A DNA stretch of 64,000 bases, from the NCBI GenBank assembly GCA_037074765.1, contig JBAMDO010000032.1, positions 1 through 64,000 on the forward strand, given 5' to 3'. Shown piece after piece: positions 50,115 through 63,324 of this stretch. This DNA is from Mansonella perstans. Its lineage: Eukaryota; Nematoda; Chromadorea; Rhabditida; Onchocercidae. The number at the start of each line of letters is the position of its first letter. Position 1 is the first letter of the stretch. The position numbers and the translations under genes are program-made. The notes under the pieces are model-generated. The model searched no databases and was not told the DNA's origin. It saw only the letters and a list, made by a program, of their open reading frames with translations.

Positions 50115-51548
50115 TCATTTATTCACCATAACTTTTTTGGTGAACAATTCTTCATCATTGTCTGATGAATTATTAATAATTTTCTCTCCCTTCTTTCCAG
50201 AATGAGTATTATCTTCTGCGTCAAAATCTTCTGGGTCTTTAATCTCGATTGGTTGTGAACTGGGGATATATTTCTCTGAATTGTCCTTATTGTTATCAAC
50301 TGTAGGATCTATTTGTATTCTAGTCGATGTTCTAGACATCAAATCCAATTCAGCCAGCTTCCGTAATATTACACGAGTAATATCATCTGAAAATATTGGC
50401 TACTTTTACACATAGATATATTTTGCAAATGGTATGAAATGTCGAAAAAAGCGGAGAATATTACTTGTAACGTATGATCCGATAATAGGGAAAGCTCTGA
50501 GAATATCATCCTGAGTTGGTTTTGATAGCCCATCAAACATGTCTATAACTTCCTTCCCAAATCCTTTCAACGCTTCAAGAATATTCATTAGTCCATCATG
50601 ACTGAAAGCTGTCAAGAATCGCCGCAGCAACTGTAAATTTTCAAAATATAAATTGAAATTATTTAATTTCTTAAAAATTTCAGAACTGAGAACAAACTTT
50701 ATGGAACTTATAACAGAATTTCGAAAAATCACATTTTCAATGAAGAGCCGACTTTCCGGTTGCATATTATCCAATTTTGTACTGATTATATCCCTCAGAC
50801 CAGTTAGCTTGTCGAAAAGTCCTGCTGCTTCATTCTAAAATATTAGCTTCGTTTAAATTAAAGAGATGGTAGTTAGACATTGTTAATGTATGTGTTTTCG
50901 TAGTATTATGCAAAACATGATTTCAGGTCTTGGAATTACAATTAAAATAATTTAATCTTAGTAATAAATTCGAAAAGAAATACTGCTGTATAATTTCGGT
51001 TTTTCCTTTAAAAGTTCGAGATAACCAGATATTTTGATTCCTCTAAAGTTATTTTAAAAAATTTTGCAAACGTTGTTATATGAAAAATGAAAGTTTTTAC
51101 CTTTAAACCATCCAAAAATTGAGCATCCGTAAATGAGAAATTTGCAACACCTGTTTTGGCCAATTTTTTTAATTGTGCTTTTTCCTCATTGTTCAGATTA
51201 CTGTAGAACATTTTCAATTCGTGTTGCACAGATTCTGCAAAAATATATTGTTGCTGAAATATTGCTTAAATTTACACGAGCATTGTCATAAGTTCATAAT
51301 CTTGGCAAAGACTGTTGAAATCAGTTGATTTTTTCAGCTCAAACATTCTGTGATAAATCTCTACCAAGTATTAATTTCATGTTTCTGAAACTCTTCCATT
51401 TCAAGAAAAAATTTGGCTCGAATTAATGACAGTAGGAAAACTTATCTTCACTAGAACTTTTGGTAGTAGCAACGACTGGGATGCCATAAACTTCCACCGC
51501 CATCTTGGATACACAGAAAATAACGCCGAAGAAAATTTTAACGATCAT
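50115..51548 (-). CDS. secreted FAR-like protein A with acidic C-terminal tail
   Basis: Tandem paralogue of the FAR-like gene to its left. Exons on -: 51548-51452, 51234-51101, 50834-50733, 50630-50465, 50386-50115; 256 residues. The signal peptide is MIVKIFFGVIFCVSKMAVEV. FAR-like blocks: ELKMFYSNLNNEEKAQLKKL, AQFLDGLK, AAGLFDKLTGLRDIIS, MQPESRLFIEN, GFGKEVIDMFDGLSKPTQDD, ILRAFPIIGSYV. After about residue 170 the protein carries a hydrophilic, acidic tail (DPEDFDAEDNTHSGKKGEK and similar) that copy B lacks. Intron 3 (50732-50631, 102 nt) is a multiple of three with no stop, so its retention would insert 34 residues. Exon 1 uses donor TCTA|GTGAAG, chosen for phase. Confidence 0.8.
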
Positions 51549-53202
51549 TTTGGATAATCCTTTAAAAGCGATTCTCTAAGCAACCTTAAATATATTTCAA
51601 AAAACGCGATTCCTAAACCCCAAACAAAAAAATGTTTAAAGCGTTTGATTTCAAAGCTTTTGATAATTGTAGGCATGATTTTTGGTTAGTGAATTTCCAG
51701 GCTTCGATGATCCCCGAGATTTTACAATTTCAACGAATTAGCTCTTCAGAATCCAAAGATCTCGAAGTTATGCTGAAGATATGACCACGAACCAAGACCT
51801 CAAAAATTTAAGACTTTCTCAGCTTCAAAGTTATGCAAGTTTACACATGTCGTGAAAAACATCAGTCTGTTTTGTTTTAATAAATGAACAGTGAAACTGG
51901 AAATTCTGCAAATCAGTTGAAAAATCAAATTGTTTCAGAGATTTGTAACTTTAAGAGTGGTGTTAAATAAAATCAAAAACAATTGTTGGTGAACAGCTGC
52001 CATCTACCTTAAACTTTCATCTTCTGTTCTTCGCTCCTTTCTTCAAAATTGTTTTCAGGCAATAAAATCCCCAGTAATTTATTAGCTAGATATCGCACTT
52101 TTTTAAAGAGCAATTTGTGAATAAAATATGATAAAAATAATCGCTTTCTTAAACTTTTTTAAACTTATAATTCATTTTTTCCAGCTCTTTTTTTTTTCCC
52201 GAATGACTTATTTGTCATTCATTTTTGTTGTCTGATTGATAAAATTTTTCTGGAAAAGTAACATAACCATAAGTGCAATCTAAGATATGAGAGATATATG
52301 ATCAGCTTATATTTATTGATTGATTCATCATCTCTATTGATCTTTTTATATTTAATTAGCTAAGATATACAGTAAGACTTTTGTAAAATTAATAAATCGT
52401 TATTACTGCCTGTATTACACCGATCGAATATTTCAGTAGCTCTATTGAAATACTGCAAATAATCTTATTTAATATTTAATAGAATCTCGTTCTCTCGTTA
52501 TTTCTCCGCTATAACTTTTTAGATTTTCTAGTTTTTTTTTTTTTCTTTCTAGACTGAAAACTTTCTAGACTTATCTTACAATAGATCCCTCTAACTGATA
52601 ACACTAAATTTCTATCTTATCAGAATGAAACTTTGAAATTTCACACTGAGCGCAGATCCTTTCACTGTTATTTTCATTTGATTGGTACATCTGGGGGTGC
52701 GTTGAAAGAGGAATTATTGTATTATTAATTCGTTGTAATCAATAAATTGGCGTTAGTAATGAAAACAAACATGTATTATTTCGTATTCTGCACTATAGCT
52801 TACCCTCAATTAATAATTAGTATGAAATTATTTGTTAAAATTTGAAATTTTCTGTCAAAATTTCTTATTTAATGCTTTTCTTCACTTATTGAAAATCATA
52901 CATAATGATATCTTAAAAAATTAGAGCTCATATTATTTCGAGTATTTTTTCCTGTTATTTTGATGTGTTATTGATTTTTTCTAGGTGCTTTAGTATATAT
53001 GCTACATAATGATATTGAATATTGATATGTTCTGGAATGCCTTATTCTGTACTTGTCTTACAGATTTCTGCATTTCTTGGCATCTTATCTTACTTTACCT
53101 ATTGCTCCATTGGCTTTGTTCAACTGATGTATTTTATTGATAAATAATATGTATCAATCACATAGAGATATTCTATTTGCAGTGAGTTGCGCACTATACG
53201 TG
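51549..53202. other. intergenic between divergent genes
   Basis: Upstream DNA shared by FAR-like A (-) and the myosin light chain (+). AT-rich with T runs (52184-52198, 52531-52545). TTCTATTTGCAG at 53170-53181 is a likely trans-splice acceptor for the light-chain mRNA. Confidence 0.6.
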
Positions 53203-54796
53203 ATGGCATCTAGAAAGACGTTGAATCGACGACCTCGTCCGCAGCGAGCAACCAGTAATGTCTTTGCAATGTTCGATCAAGCTCAAATACAGGTCACTGT
53301 TAGTTAAATTAGCAGATTACAGTTCTTAGAGTTGGATTTATATAAATTTATATAAAATAGTCGTATATTTTCCATCGGCTTACTTTTTTTATCTTATCTC
53401 TTGTTGAAATTTTACCATATCTAATAGTTTGCCACTTTCTTCAACATTTGCATAAGCTTAATATAATTTTTTGTTTGCTAGCTTGCCAAAGGATCAATTA
53501 CTCGCTATTGGCATTTTTTTCTATTTTGCTTCTTTTAAAGTTTTATCCAGTATGAAATGATGAGATTCATTGATAAAGTTTTCAGGAATTTAAAGAGGCT
53601 TTTAATATGATCGATCAAAATCGTGATGGTTTTATAGATGTGCAAGATTTACAGGATATGTTTGCATCTTTAGGTTCGTACTATTAAGTAAATATATGCA
53701 AAATGGAGCTCTCGGGCTGTAAGCTTACCTTTTTCTCCCTGGTAAGTAGAAAGTTTGTTTGCAGGGAAAGAAGTTAATGAAGAATTTTTGGAAAAAATGA
53801 TCAATGAAGCTTCAGGACCAATCAATTTCACTATGTTTCTTACATTATTTGGTGAAAAATTAACTGGAACGGATCCAGAAGAGGTTATAGTTCAGAAAAC
53901 ATTATCTATTTATTTATGGATTATTCATTGTGTATTAATATGTGGGTATATGAAAATATTTCGAAAATCATTTATTATGCCAATTTGTTTTGGTTAAGAG
54001 ACATCACAATGCAGTACATTTTCAACGAATGTTACCTTGCTCTTTGAAAAATTCGAGAATTCATACTTTAAAACCTGAAAATTTCGGCAGAAATCTATTA
54101 ATTATTAGTATGATTTTTTATGTAGGTGATCAAAAATGCGTTTCAATGTTTTGACGTAGACAACAGTGGCTTCCTGAACGAAGATCGCCTTCGGGAACTG
54201 TTAACTACGATGGGTGATCGCTACACCGATGAGCAGGTATTTTGAAGAGCCATCCAATTAATTGTTTTGAAATTTCATAAAAATTGCAAATGACCGCATC
54301 GTCTATCATCAACTATCGTCTGTTGTGCTTTGTGCCATCAAGTTGTCTTTTACATTTTAGAAATGCTTTGGTGCGTGTTTGTTGTTTCGGAGTTTCTTTT
54401 CTCTCTTTCTTTCCAGTTTTACAACTGTTATAGATGATGCTTTGCAGAAAACCACTTTGAAAGATAAGAACTGTTTATAATTTATCATATCCGTCAGAAT
54501 TAAATCACAATATTTCATATAGTAGCAGTTTGTCAAACAGTAGTATTTTGCAATGAAAACTGTGTTATTATGCAGCATTTTTGTCGCACAAATGCGTTCG
54601 ATGAATGAACAACGTTTACTGATGAAGGATTTCATTGATTTGCATCCATTTTATTCTGTTATAATTTTTTCATAGAGTAAGTTTACAGGTCGATGAATTA
54701 TTTCGCGATGCGCCGATTAGAAACGGTATGTTTGATTATGTCGAATTCACTCGAATGCTCAAGCACGGTACAAAAGATAAAGATGATGCTAATTGA
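53203..54796 (+). CDS. mlc-4: non-muscle myosin II regulatory light chain (MLC-4 type)
   Basis: EF-hand regulatory light chain that binds the neck of non-muscle myosin II; needed for cytokinesis and embryonic shape changes in nematodes. Exons 53203-53292, 53586-53673, 53765-53883, 54126-54236, 54689-54796; 171 residues, the family length. The N-terminal basic stretch ending RATSNVF holds the conserved Thr17/Ser18 phosphorylation site of MLCK/Rho kinase. The first EF loop [12 protein letters not shown] (40-51) is canonical and should bind a divalent ion. Other typical blocks: [65 protein letters not shown] acceptor lies about 20 bp upstream of the ATG. Confidence 0.97.
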
Positions 54797-57700
54797 GAAC
54801 TGTTGTCCATTTTTTTACAGTATCTCATTTTAACCAGCCGTTTCATACGATTATTTTATTATTATGATATCATGTTTTGCCTTTCACTTATTCTTTTGTA
54901 TGAATGCTGATAACAGTTTTATCATTACTTCCCAATATCCTTGCAACTTTTTAGCGAAAAATGAGAAGTTAAACAGAGAATCGAAAAAGGGGATAATAAA
55001 TGTAGGGTATGAAATTTGTTACAGCAACATTTCCATTTCACTGTGTTAATTTTTTGCTTACTGAAAGAATCAAAACTAGTTTTAAGTACATTTATTTGTG
55101 CACTCTGTTACTGGCGGATATTCAATATTTGTAACTAATGCAAGTGATTATTGGCTTATATCTCACCATCTTGCACTTTTAGGAAGAAATGCTAAGAAAA
55201 TATATGAATATTTAAGAGGAAGTGCCAAGGAAATCATCTTTTCACTTGGCATATATTGATTAATGCAATATTTCAAGCTGTAGATTCATGTGTATTTTAT
55301 GATAAATCATATAAATATTACACATTACATTAATTTCTTCAACAAATTAAAAAAGGAAATAATTTCAAGTTCATTTGGCTGGACCTCTAACATTAGATTG
55401 GGATTTTAGTAAAGGTCAGATCATAGTTTAATTCAGATATGAGATTCCACAAGAAATGATTTCACAAAAGAAACTGACTCATAGTGGCGGCTGATTTTTA
55501 ATCAAGCTTCAATCCACAAATCATACATTTCTGCAAAACAGCACGATAAATGTCTGTTTTTCCTGATGAGAGTTTTTTTTATGGAATTATTTTTGATGCA
55601 GAAGCAAAAGTTGATTTGAAATTTTGAAGATTGTTCACAGAAAAATGGATCTTCTACATTGATTGTAAGAAAGTTTTGTAGTTTAGAGAAATGGTTTGTT
55701 GTCATATCCAGGCTGGAACATGTCTCTTTTCGCATTCAATAGCAAAGTTAGTAAAGAGAAAGATCAGATGAATAATTTCCACAAAAATTTCCACTTAGCG
55801 CGAAAAAAACTGAACAGAAAAAATCTGTTCTTAAATGGCGCTGGGCAATGTTTCTTAATGCTAGGATACAATTCACCCTTATAAAGTTTCCATTAGTTTG
55901 AACATATTTGACAGTGTATATCGTATGTCGATTTACTCAAATCCAAGTTTTCGTTTTCTTCTACGGCTGAAATGGGTGCTTGCTCATTTGATTGCTACAA
56001 TTATCTTGGAAGTGAAGTCATTGGAAATGAAGTCAAAAAAATTGAAAATCAGGAGCCTGAAGTGCAAAAAAGTAATTGGTAGATTTATAACCATAACTTA
56101 CAAATATTTAGAAAAGTGCTTGTACCATTCTAATTTTAGCTACTTGATGATAAAACCGATAACAACTACTTTGAAACAAAATGCTTCATTTTTTGCATGA
56201 AAAATCGCTTTTATTGGAGTTTCAAAAATTCCTTATTCAAAATTCCAAAAATTCCTTATTCTATCCTTTCATCTTCCAACACTTTCAATTATCAAGACTC
56301 CATATGTAATGCCCATGTCAAGCAGACTACACAAGCGAGAAGAGAACAATCCATTTTTCGACCTGAAATGGCTTGATTAATGTCTCATTTTGAGATATGT
56401 ATGCATGTTTAGTATTCTATTTGGTGGTAACAGGACGATTTTTATTCAGCTATAAAGGCAGAAAATAGAATGGAAAAAGGAGAAAATTGCTTGTCCTGAT
56501 TTTTGAGACTAAATACATCCAAACTGCCATTATTTTAGCAGTGAAAATCATTACTTAGGAAAAAGGCAGGCCCGTCTTCAATAATATTATTCAGCCTTTT
56601 GGAGTAACTTGCTAGTTGCTGCTACTGCTACCACGAAATTTTTTCCGCTCCTGTCCACTCTGTCCACTTTGTCCACTCAATTTAGACTCATTGATCTATT
56701 TCAAAAGATAAAGTTACCGTTATATTAGAATACAATCTAACAATAACAAACGTGCCGCAATTGTTTTCTTATATTGCATCCTATTTTCTTCATATTTTAC
56801 ATTCCCTTCAATAAATCCGAAACAAACTTTTCTATCAATTCTTTCCGTAATATCATCTCACATTTTATGCTTTTAATAATAATCCTTAGAATGACGATCT
56901 CTGATAATTGAGCAATTAATTAATTCATATTGATCACTTCTAAACTTTTAAATGTTACTCATTTAATAGAAATGATGAAACGGTCCTTAATCTTAACATT
57001 GCCTTTTTTTCGTACAATTCTTATGAATGTTTAAGCATCAGAGCAATATTTACAGTAAATATTGTTTATAATTTTCGTAGAAAGCTTTCCGCTCCAGTTT
57101 GCTTAAATATATCATTAACTTTTTCCGACTTCATTCATTCATTTTAATTGGATCCATGCATTGTTTTTTTTTTTTTTTCCTTTCCTTCTTTCTCAATTTT
57201 CCTCCAATACGTACTTTCCCTAGCACAAATAGATCCGCATAACTAAATTTATGTTTACTAAGATGAACTTGTCAAAAATTGCACATAACTTTGTTTCATG
57301 GATTTCCTTAGTAACCATCGACACATTTACTCACATCTTTGTTCCAGCAGTATTTAGAATTAAGTGCAATGAGGTAGCATAACATAAGTTTTGCAAGCGA
57401 TCTAAATAACCATAGTAACAGATTTTGAGGAGAACAAAAGGAAAGTCTTCGATCCTCGTAACGTAAGTCATTTATTTTTCTCTTTGTTAGAGTTTTTTCA
57501 AATGTTGGAATATTTAGGATTTCTTCTCTTTCCATTTTTTTTTTTTTCAAATTATTTGCACTATGCACATTGCTAATTTTTTTAATTCATTTTTATTATT
57601 GACTTATCGCTTATTAATTTTCTGTTGGATTTAATTAATGATAATATCAACATAATAATAAAATATTCCATTATTGATTTGGTCTTGTGATAGAATGCAT

Positions 57701-58656
57701 ATTGTCATAATTTTCTCTAGAAGTTGACAACAAAAGATATATGTCAACAACTGGCTTCTTTAAAAATTGAAACATTTTGTGGTTATCTTCATGAATAGCT
57801 TTTCTCAACATTTTCCGGAAGTGTGAATGCGTTGTAACTGAATTAAAGCCAACTTGATGAAAACTAACACTTACAATGTCTTTCAATTTCCGATCCTTGG
57901 AGCTTTACAACTGAGGCATCTTTATGCTAGCTTTCTGGCCTAATCCATACTCGTTGATTCAAACACGACATTCTGTAAAATTTTTTAGTATCGCTTTTCT
58001 TGTGCTTTCTTCGTTTTCTTTTTATTTGTTCACTTATTAATATTTTCAGCATATTTAATGTTTAAAAAAGTTTGGAAGGAAAGTTAATAATTTCACTTTT
58101 AAAATTGCAATCTCAAAAACCTCTTATCTCTTTCAACTTACAACTGCTCTCTTTTCTTACAGTATCTAGAAAGTCTCTTTTCTTACAATATCATTTTCTT
58201 GGACCAGTTCGTGAAATTCTTGTGAAAGTCTGGTGCATTTTCTTTCGCTCAGTTAATAGAATGGTAGAAATGAGACAAACAGTTCTGATCAAGGTTTTTT
58301 TCTAGTAGAAATGGATTAAGGGATTAATGATGGTCATTTCTGAGATTTTCTGAAATTTTGACAAATACCGAAATCGCTGATTTCATTGAAACCTTAAATT
58401 TGCATTAGTCTACAAATCCGTTATTGGTAAAATGAGAAAAAAAATAACATTTGATGATATTTATGGGTTAAATCAGAAGGATTTGAATTTGGATGCTTTC
58501 TTGACTATTTAATTTTACTTACTAAATTTTTCATAAAAATAGTTTGCCTTTCCTTTATTTGTTGAAGAAAGTGATTTTATGGTTAGACTTCGACTTACTT
58601 TATAGTATCATTTTTTTAGTTTTTACTGTATTCAAATTTTACGTGAATATTTGCAA
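54797..58656. other. intergenic, 3.9 kb, no gene supported
   Basis: AT-rich DNA with only short isolated frames (for example 55898-56200 + and 57671-57886 -), none of which resembles a known family or links by splice sites. A run of T near 57166-57178 and short GTCCACTCT-type repeats near 56653-56680 are the only features noticed. Confidence 0.55.
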
Positions 58657-59782
58657 ATGGCCGTATCGTCATCATCAGCTACAATATTCGATCTTTCGAA
58701 AGAAGATCTCAGCTCAATTTTGCAAACTTTGAAACCAACAATTGATCCGGCAACAGCAAATTCGATGTCTGTTTGCGAACTTCGCACCCGTATCACCGAA
58801 TGGCTAATGCTAAATGATTTGTCAACAATGCATAATTTTAGACATGTTGAAAATTCCCAACAATGGAAAATACCAGACAGGGCAGAAAACTTTATATCAT
58901 GCGGTAAATATACGGCCAATTCCATTGGTAAGTTGTATGACTTAAAGCAGTTTAAAAAGATCTTCAAATTTTTCTAGAAAGCCTATGACGACACAATCTC
59001 TATGCAATCATTCCACCAATGGAATATTCGAGGCACCGAATAATTGTAGGTTAAATCTTTTCTCTCAGAAATTAGAATTTTTTTCACAATTATCATTGTA
59101 TATTTCAAAATCATATCTTACTTATTTCAGGAAAAGCAGCAACAAAAAGTACCAATCCAATAATTGACCAACCATTAACAAGTCAGGAATCGCTGGTGTT
59201 CGTTGGTAGGTCGACCAGTTTGCCGTCTTCTGTCCTACAGATCATAGACTTTACTAATCCTCTGAATTCAAGTACCATTTCGTAAGTAGTAGTTTTCTTA
59301 ACAAAATACAAGTAAATTATTGTTGAGATTAAATTTAAAATCACATCTTGTTATTTTAGAAATTTTATTCATATTTCCTTAAGTTCTCTCCAAGCTAATT
59401 TGGAAGGCTGAAGTGAAATTAAAAGTGCTCATTTTAGCATTTATATGTAGTCCAGAGATCTTTGAATATATTCAACTATTTTTCATTTACAAGTGATTTG
59501 CTTTGACATTTCACATATCTTAATTTATAACTGACTAGTAAAATTACATTTAATTTACTGTTTAGGAAAATATCATACAACTGTAATGGGAACGAAATGG
59601 TGAATAAAAAGAAACATGCCTATGAATACGGAAAAGATCTATGGAATAAATTTGCCTATTGGATTTTCCCTGATCTGAATTGTTTCCAGAATGGCCAACA
59701 TGAATGGAATGATACTGCTGCTGCTGTTGCTGCTGACAGTCCGACTGCCAATAATTTCTTATGCTTTTCTTGGAAGAGTTAG
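58657..59782 (+). CDS. hypothetical protein, three exons
   Basis: Exons 58657-58927, 59131-59281, 59566-59782, with phases that close to 212 residues. I do not recognise the family. The N-terminal 60 residues (DLSKEDLSSILQTLKP then CELRTRITEWLMLNDL) look helical and recall SAP-type or other short helical modules, but not clearly. The middle is Ser/Thr-rich; the end carries HAYEYGKDLWNKFAYWIFPD. The intron skipped between exons 1 and 2 contains another open, acceptor-flanked stretch (58980-59040) that may be an alternative exon. The last exon overlaps a leucine-rich second frame starting at 59691, so the true 3' structure is uncertain. Confidence 0.55.
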
Positions 59783-59957
59783 CAATTTTTTTATTCATTT
59801 TTTAATTTCATTGCTTACTAATTTCAGTCTTGGAAATAATTCATTGATTGGATGTTCGATAATTTTAATTTATGTTCATTTCAATTCATGTTACCATATT
59901 CATCTAAATGTTTGGACTAGCATATTTCAACAGGCCTTGGAGGGTACAAATTATTGA
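59691..59957 (+). other. hydrophobic frame overlapping the 3' exon
   Basis: An ATG frame of 88 residues in another phase of the last exon. It starts MANMNGMILLLLLLL, which looks like a signal or membrane segment, and continues hydrophobic. A strong acceptor, TTGTTTCCAG (59679-59688), precedes the ATG by two bases, as in trans-spliced nematode mRNAs. The leucines come from CTG-type triplet repetition, which reads as alanine in the other frame. It could be a separate small membrane protein, an alternative 3' end, or chance. Confidence 0.35.
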
Positions 59958-61730
59958 AATGTATATTTATCGAGCGATTTTCCGTTCTATTGTATCTTGA
60001 TCTTGGTCCTTTGTAAAACAATTTAAGTCTTGGCTGGAGATGATATGTGTTAATTGATAGTAATCAAAAAATCCTAGTCCAAAGATTATACTTCTTCTTG
60101 TCGCAAAAGTTCAATCGTAATCTGTTTGTCCTAAAAAAATCTAAAAATTTCCAACGTTCCAAAATGCTGCTGGTGAGTCATATTTTATGGAATGGAAAGA
60201 GAAAGTGGCCGGAAATTATAGTATGATTCAAGAAGGACAAATCGATTAATAATTGTATTCTAATGTACCAATTGAAAGTGTGAGAATTTGCGAGATTTTA
60301 CTGTGATCTCCAAGTAATATATTTTTTAATTACTGACACTTGTAGTTTCGTGTGAAAACTTCAGAACAAATTATTTTTTGCAGTATTAGTTGTAAAGTGA
60401 CCAATCACTTCGATTACCGTATGTTTTAATAATGACTTTACGCAAAGAAAAAAGCCAAGAAAAAAAAGCGAATAAATAATTAAATGCATTATGTAACTGA
60501 AACTGTAGAACATTCAGATTCCATTCATATGATTCTGTTTAACTTCCATTGTAACAGAAAGAAAGAGTAGCCATTTTTCACAAATTCTCGACTAAACCAA
60601 ACTTCGGCTGTATTTTACAATTCTGAAGATTTGAAAATGACATCAATCAGAGCAAAATGAATCATCAATCTTAAGCAAGGAATATATCATGTCCTAAAAA
60701 ACAAAGTGCTAGCGTAGAGAAGAGATTTTCGTTTCCCATTGTCAATAAGATTACAATTATTATTATTACTATGCTGACCTATAATTAACTTATCACCCAA
60801 CTTGTCACATTCTCTTTACTCCTTCATTAAGCTATTTTATTCGTATTAAATTTCATTCTCAAATGGATGTTTACCTGTTTTGCTTTTCTTTCTGATCATT
60901 GCAGTATTACAAAGTTGCATTGTGTTGTCCTGAAAATCGTTAGTGTTTTCATATGGTCAGCTTTCTTTTGCTTTGCCACTTGTCCTCTATTGAGTTAATG
61001 ATTCATACTTATCCTCTTTTGAGTTAATCATTTGTACTCAAATTTCCTTTTACTTCAAGATCGTGAAAAGGATAACTGACCTCAGGTAACAATCTAAAAT
61101 TCGAATCGCAGTTACTCGTCGAGATATTTATGTATCCTGCAGAAGAATCGCTGCCAGTGCTGAATAAATTGACTGCATATATATATATATATTGAAGCTG
61201 TTGGAAGATTTTAAATTTAAATATTCACAAGAAGATTAAAATAAATTCTAACGTACACAATGTGTTTTTAGTATATGATAAATGATATGATAAATGCTCT
61301 TAATATGCTAATCCAACTAACCACACGATCTGTGCCAACTTTGAAGATGATAATGTTGAATTTGACATTTTGGATGTAGAAGATACAGGCAGTGCTGATG
61401 TCGAATAGATGGATTTCATTTTAAATTTATGATGAACGAATTTCTTGAAGAAAAAAACTAATTACTCAATGTACTTGCTAGATACAATGCACATTTTACT
61501 TTTATTTATTGAACAACCATATTTTATTATTTTACAAGTTTTGACTGCAAGTATTTGTAAGAATACTCCGCTAATGAATGTTGTAATAGTCTGAGACTGA
61601 GTAATAATGAAATAGCAAACTAACGAATCTAAAAAACCTGGACATCCTCATAAACCAATTGCGCAATTTCTAAGTTGGTTTAAACCAGTATGAAACTAGG
61701 TTACGTCTACAGTTGATCACAATCACTTAC
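59958..61730. other. intergenic, possible 3' region of the RING gene
   Basis: No coding exon recognised with confidence. It may contain the last exon(s) and 3' UTR of the RING/B-box gene, whose final visible exon ends in an open phase with a GTAAGT donor at 61730-61725. A short TA run lies near 61178-61192. Confidence 0.45.
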
Positions 61731-63324
61731 CGCTGTTGGTGACAGTGATTTGCACATTTTTTTACTTTCCGATTTATCAGCTGCAATAATTACTTCTTGC
61801 AGCATATGACCATTATGACGTTGTACACAGCATTGCAAACAAACACTACATTTCTGCAGAAACCGTCTGTTTCATTATTGAATTAAGTCTAAACCTAGCA
61901 CTATCAAATCAGATTTGATCATAACGAAACTATTAAATATATCCATGATCGCAAAATAATTAATTGGCGGAATGAATAATAATAATAATACTAAATAATA
62001 CTTGTGACAATAATAATAAATGATATTAACATGATATTAAAAAATTGTAATGATATTAACAACTACAATAATAATGATAATAATATTAATAATAATAATA
62101 ATAATAATAATAAAGTAGTAGCAATAATAATAGTAATAATAACAATAATAATCTTTAAGTGGCCAAACATTTTCATAAACTCACAAGCGATTCTTTATCA
62201 ATCAATTGCCATCTTTAATGTCTTACTTTTCCTGTTTTAATGTCTTACTTTTTTTCCTGCTTATTTAACATATTTTACAATAAATTTCAACCTGCAAAGA
62301 ATATTCCAGAATTTTATTCAATTCAGTTTCACAGGTATGACAATGACGCATATCGATGATTACTGTTTGTTTCCCACATTCTTCACAAAAAGCACTAAAT
62401 CGTTGGTAGTATGTGGTCAGTTCCCGGATTTGTACGATTAAAGCTGAATGCTTAATTTTAATGTATTAAAAGGGTGTATTAAGCAATAAAGAGTAAAGAA
62501 CTAAAGTGATTTTGTCAAATTTATTCACTCATATTTCATATCTGTGAATTTTCTGCTAACCAATATGGAGATGATACAATTATTCGTTTCTGGTGATAAA
62601 CATTTGTGTCTTCGTGTTTCTCATAATAATTAAATAAAATTCATCGTAATGTGCTTGAAGAACTTGAACATCAACTTCTGACAAATCATTGATCGGTGGT
62701 ACTTGGATACCAAATTGATTTGCACATAATGCGATATCATCGCTTCTTCCGGAAGAAAGAGGAGATTTGGTTCGAAGTTCACGTGGAATATTTCTATGAA
62801 GTGAGTAACTTACTGAGCAAAGCACTGTTCATCGTGTATTTTGCATATTTTGCTCGACAAATGAGACATTTTCGCTTCTTCTTTTGTTGCTGTCGTGGTG
62901 ACTGTTAAGAGGAATGGGTGAAGCTAAATTAACGCCTAACTGACGAAAAAACTAATTTTGAAATTTACCGCAGGCATCTTCCCAAAGCAGAAAGAGAAAG
63001 ATGTTTATGAAGAAAGCTTTGGATCTAAAATAATAATGTTCCAAAACTGCTATCAGATTTGGATATTGTCATTTATATATTTCAACATAGATTATCAAGG
63101 TAATTTTGTAAACAATTCTTCATAAACAAATTCACCGTCCAGATGATTGGGGAAATGACGACAAAAATTACCTGTGTTAGGCAAACTAAACATAACGTAT
63201 GGCAGCATGGAAGAATATATGGTGTTCGTAAGAAAGAATCAAAACTCTCAGAGCATCCACCACATTTTGGTACTAACGATTGTAAATCCACGCTGCAGAA
63301 CAGATCACGTGATGATACTAACAT
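61731..63324 (-). CDS. RING/B-box (TRIM-like) protein, partial model
   Basis: Probable ubiquitin ligase. Exons read on -: 63324-63172 (CGGC then PCCHTLCLVC), 62901-62814 (CLICR then MNSALLS, completing a C3HC4 RING), a coding-like block at about 62800-62600 (SGRSDDIALCANQFG, DLSEVDVQVLQAHYDEF), 62443-62292 (CEECGKQ, CHTCETELNKI) and 61853-61731 (CSVCLQCCVQRHNGHMLQE), the last two forming B-box-like zinc sites. The joins 63172/62901 and 62292/61853 are phase-perfect. The joins on either side of the middle block are not: RING exon and block are only about 20 bp apart and in different frames. Either a frameshift has occurred or exons were missed. The gene continues beyond 61731. No NHL, SPRY or other C-terminal domain is seen. 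Confidence 0.65.
61975..62160. repeat. AAT-rich microsatellite region
   Basis: Interrupted (AAT)n/(ATA)n repetition from about 61975 to 62160, with a pure run near 62088-62112, inside an intron of the RING/B-box gene. Confidence 0.9.

Noticed and set aside
62981..63040. Possible exon between the first two RING exons (IQSFLHKHLSL...)
   Set aside because: Including it breaks the phase; joining 63172 to 62901 directly is in frame and completes the RING.
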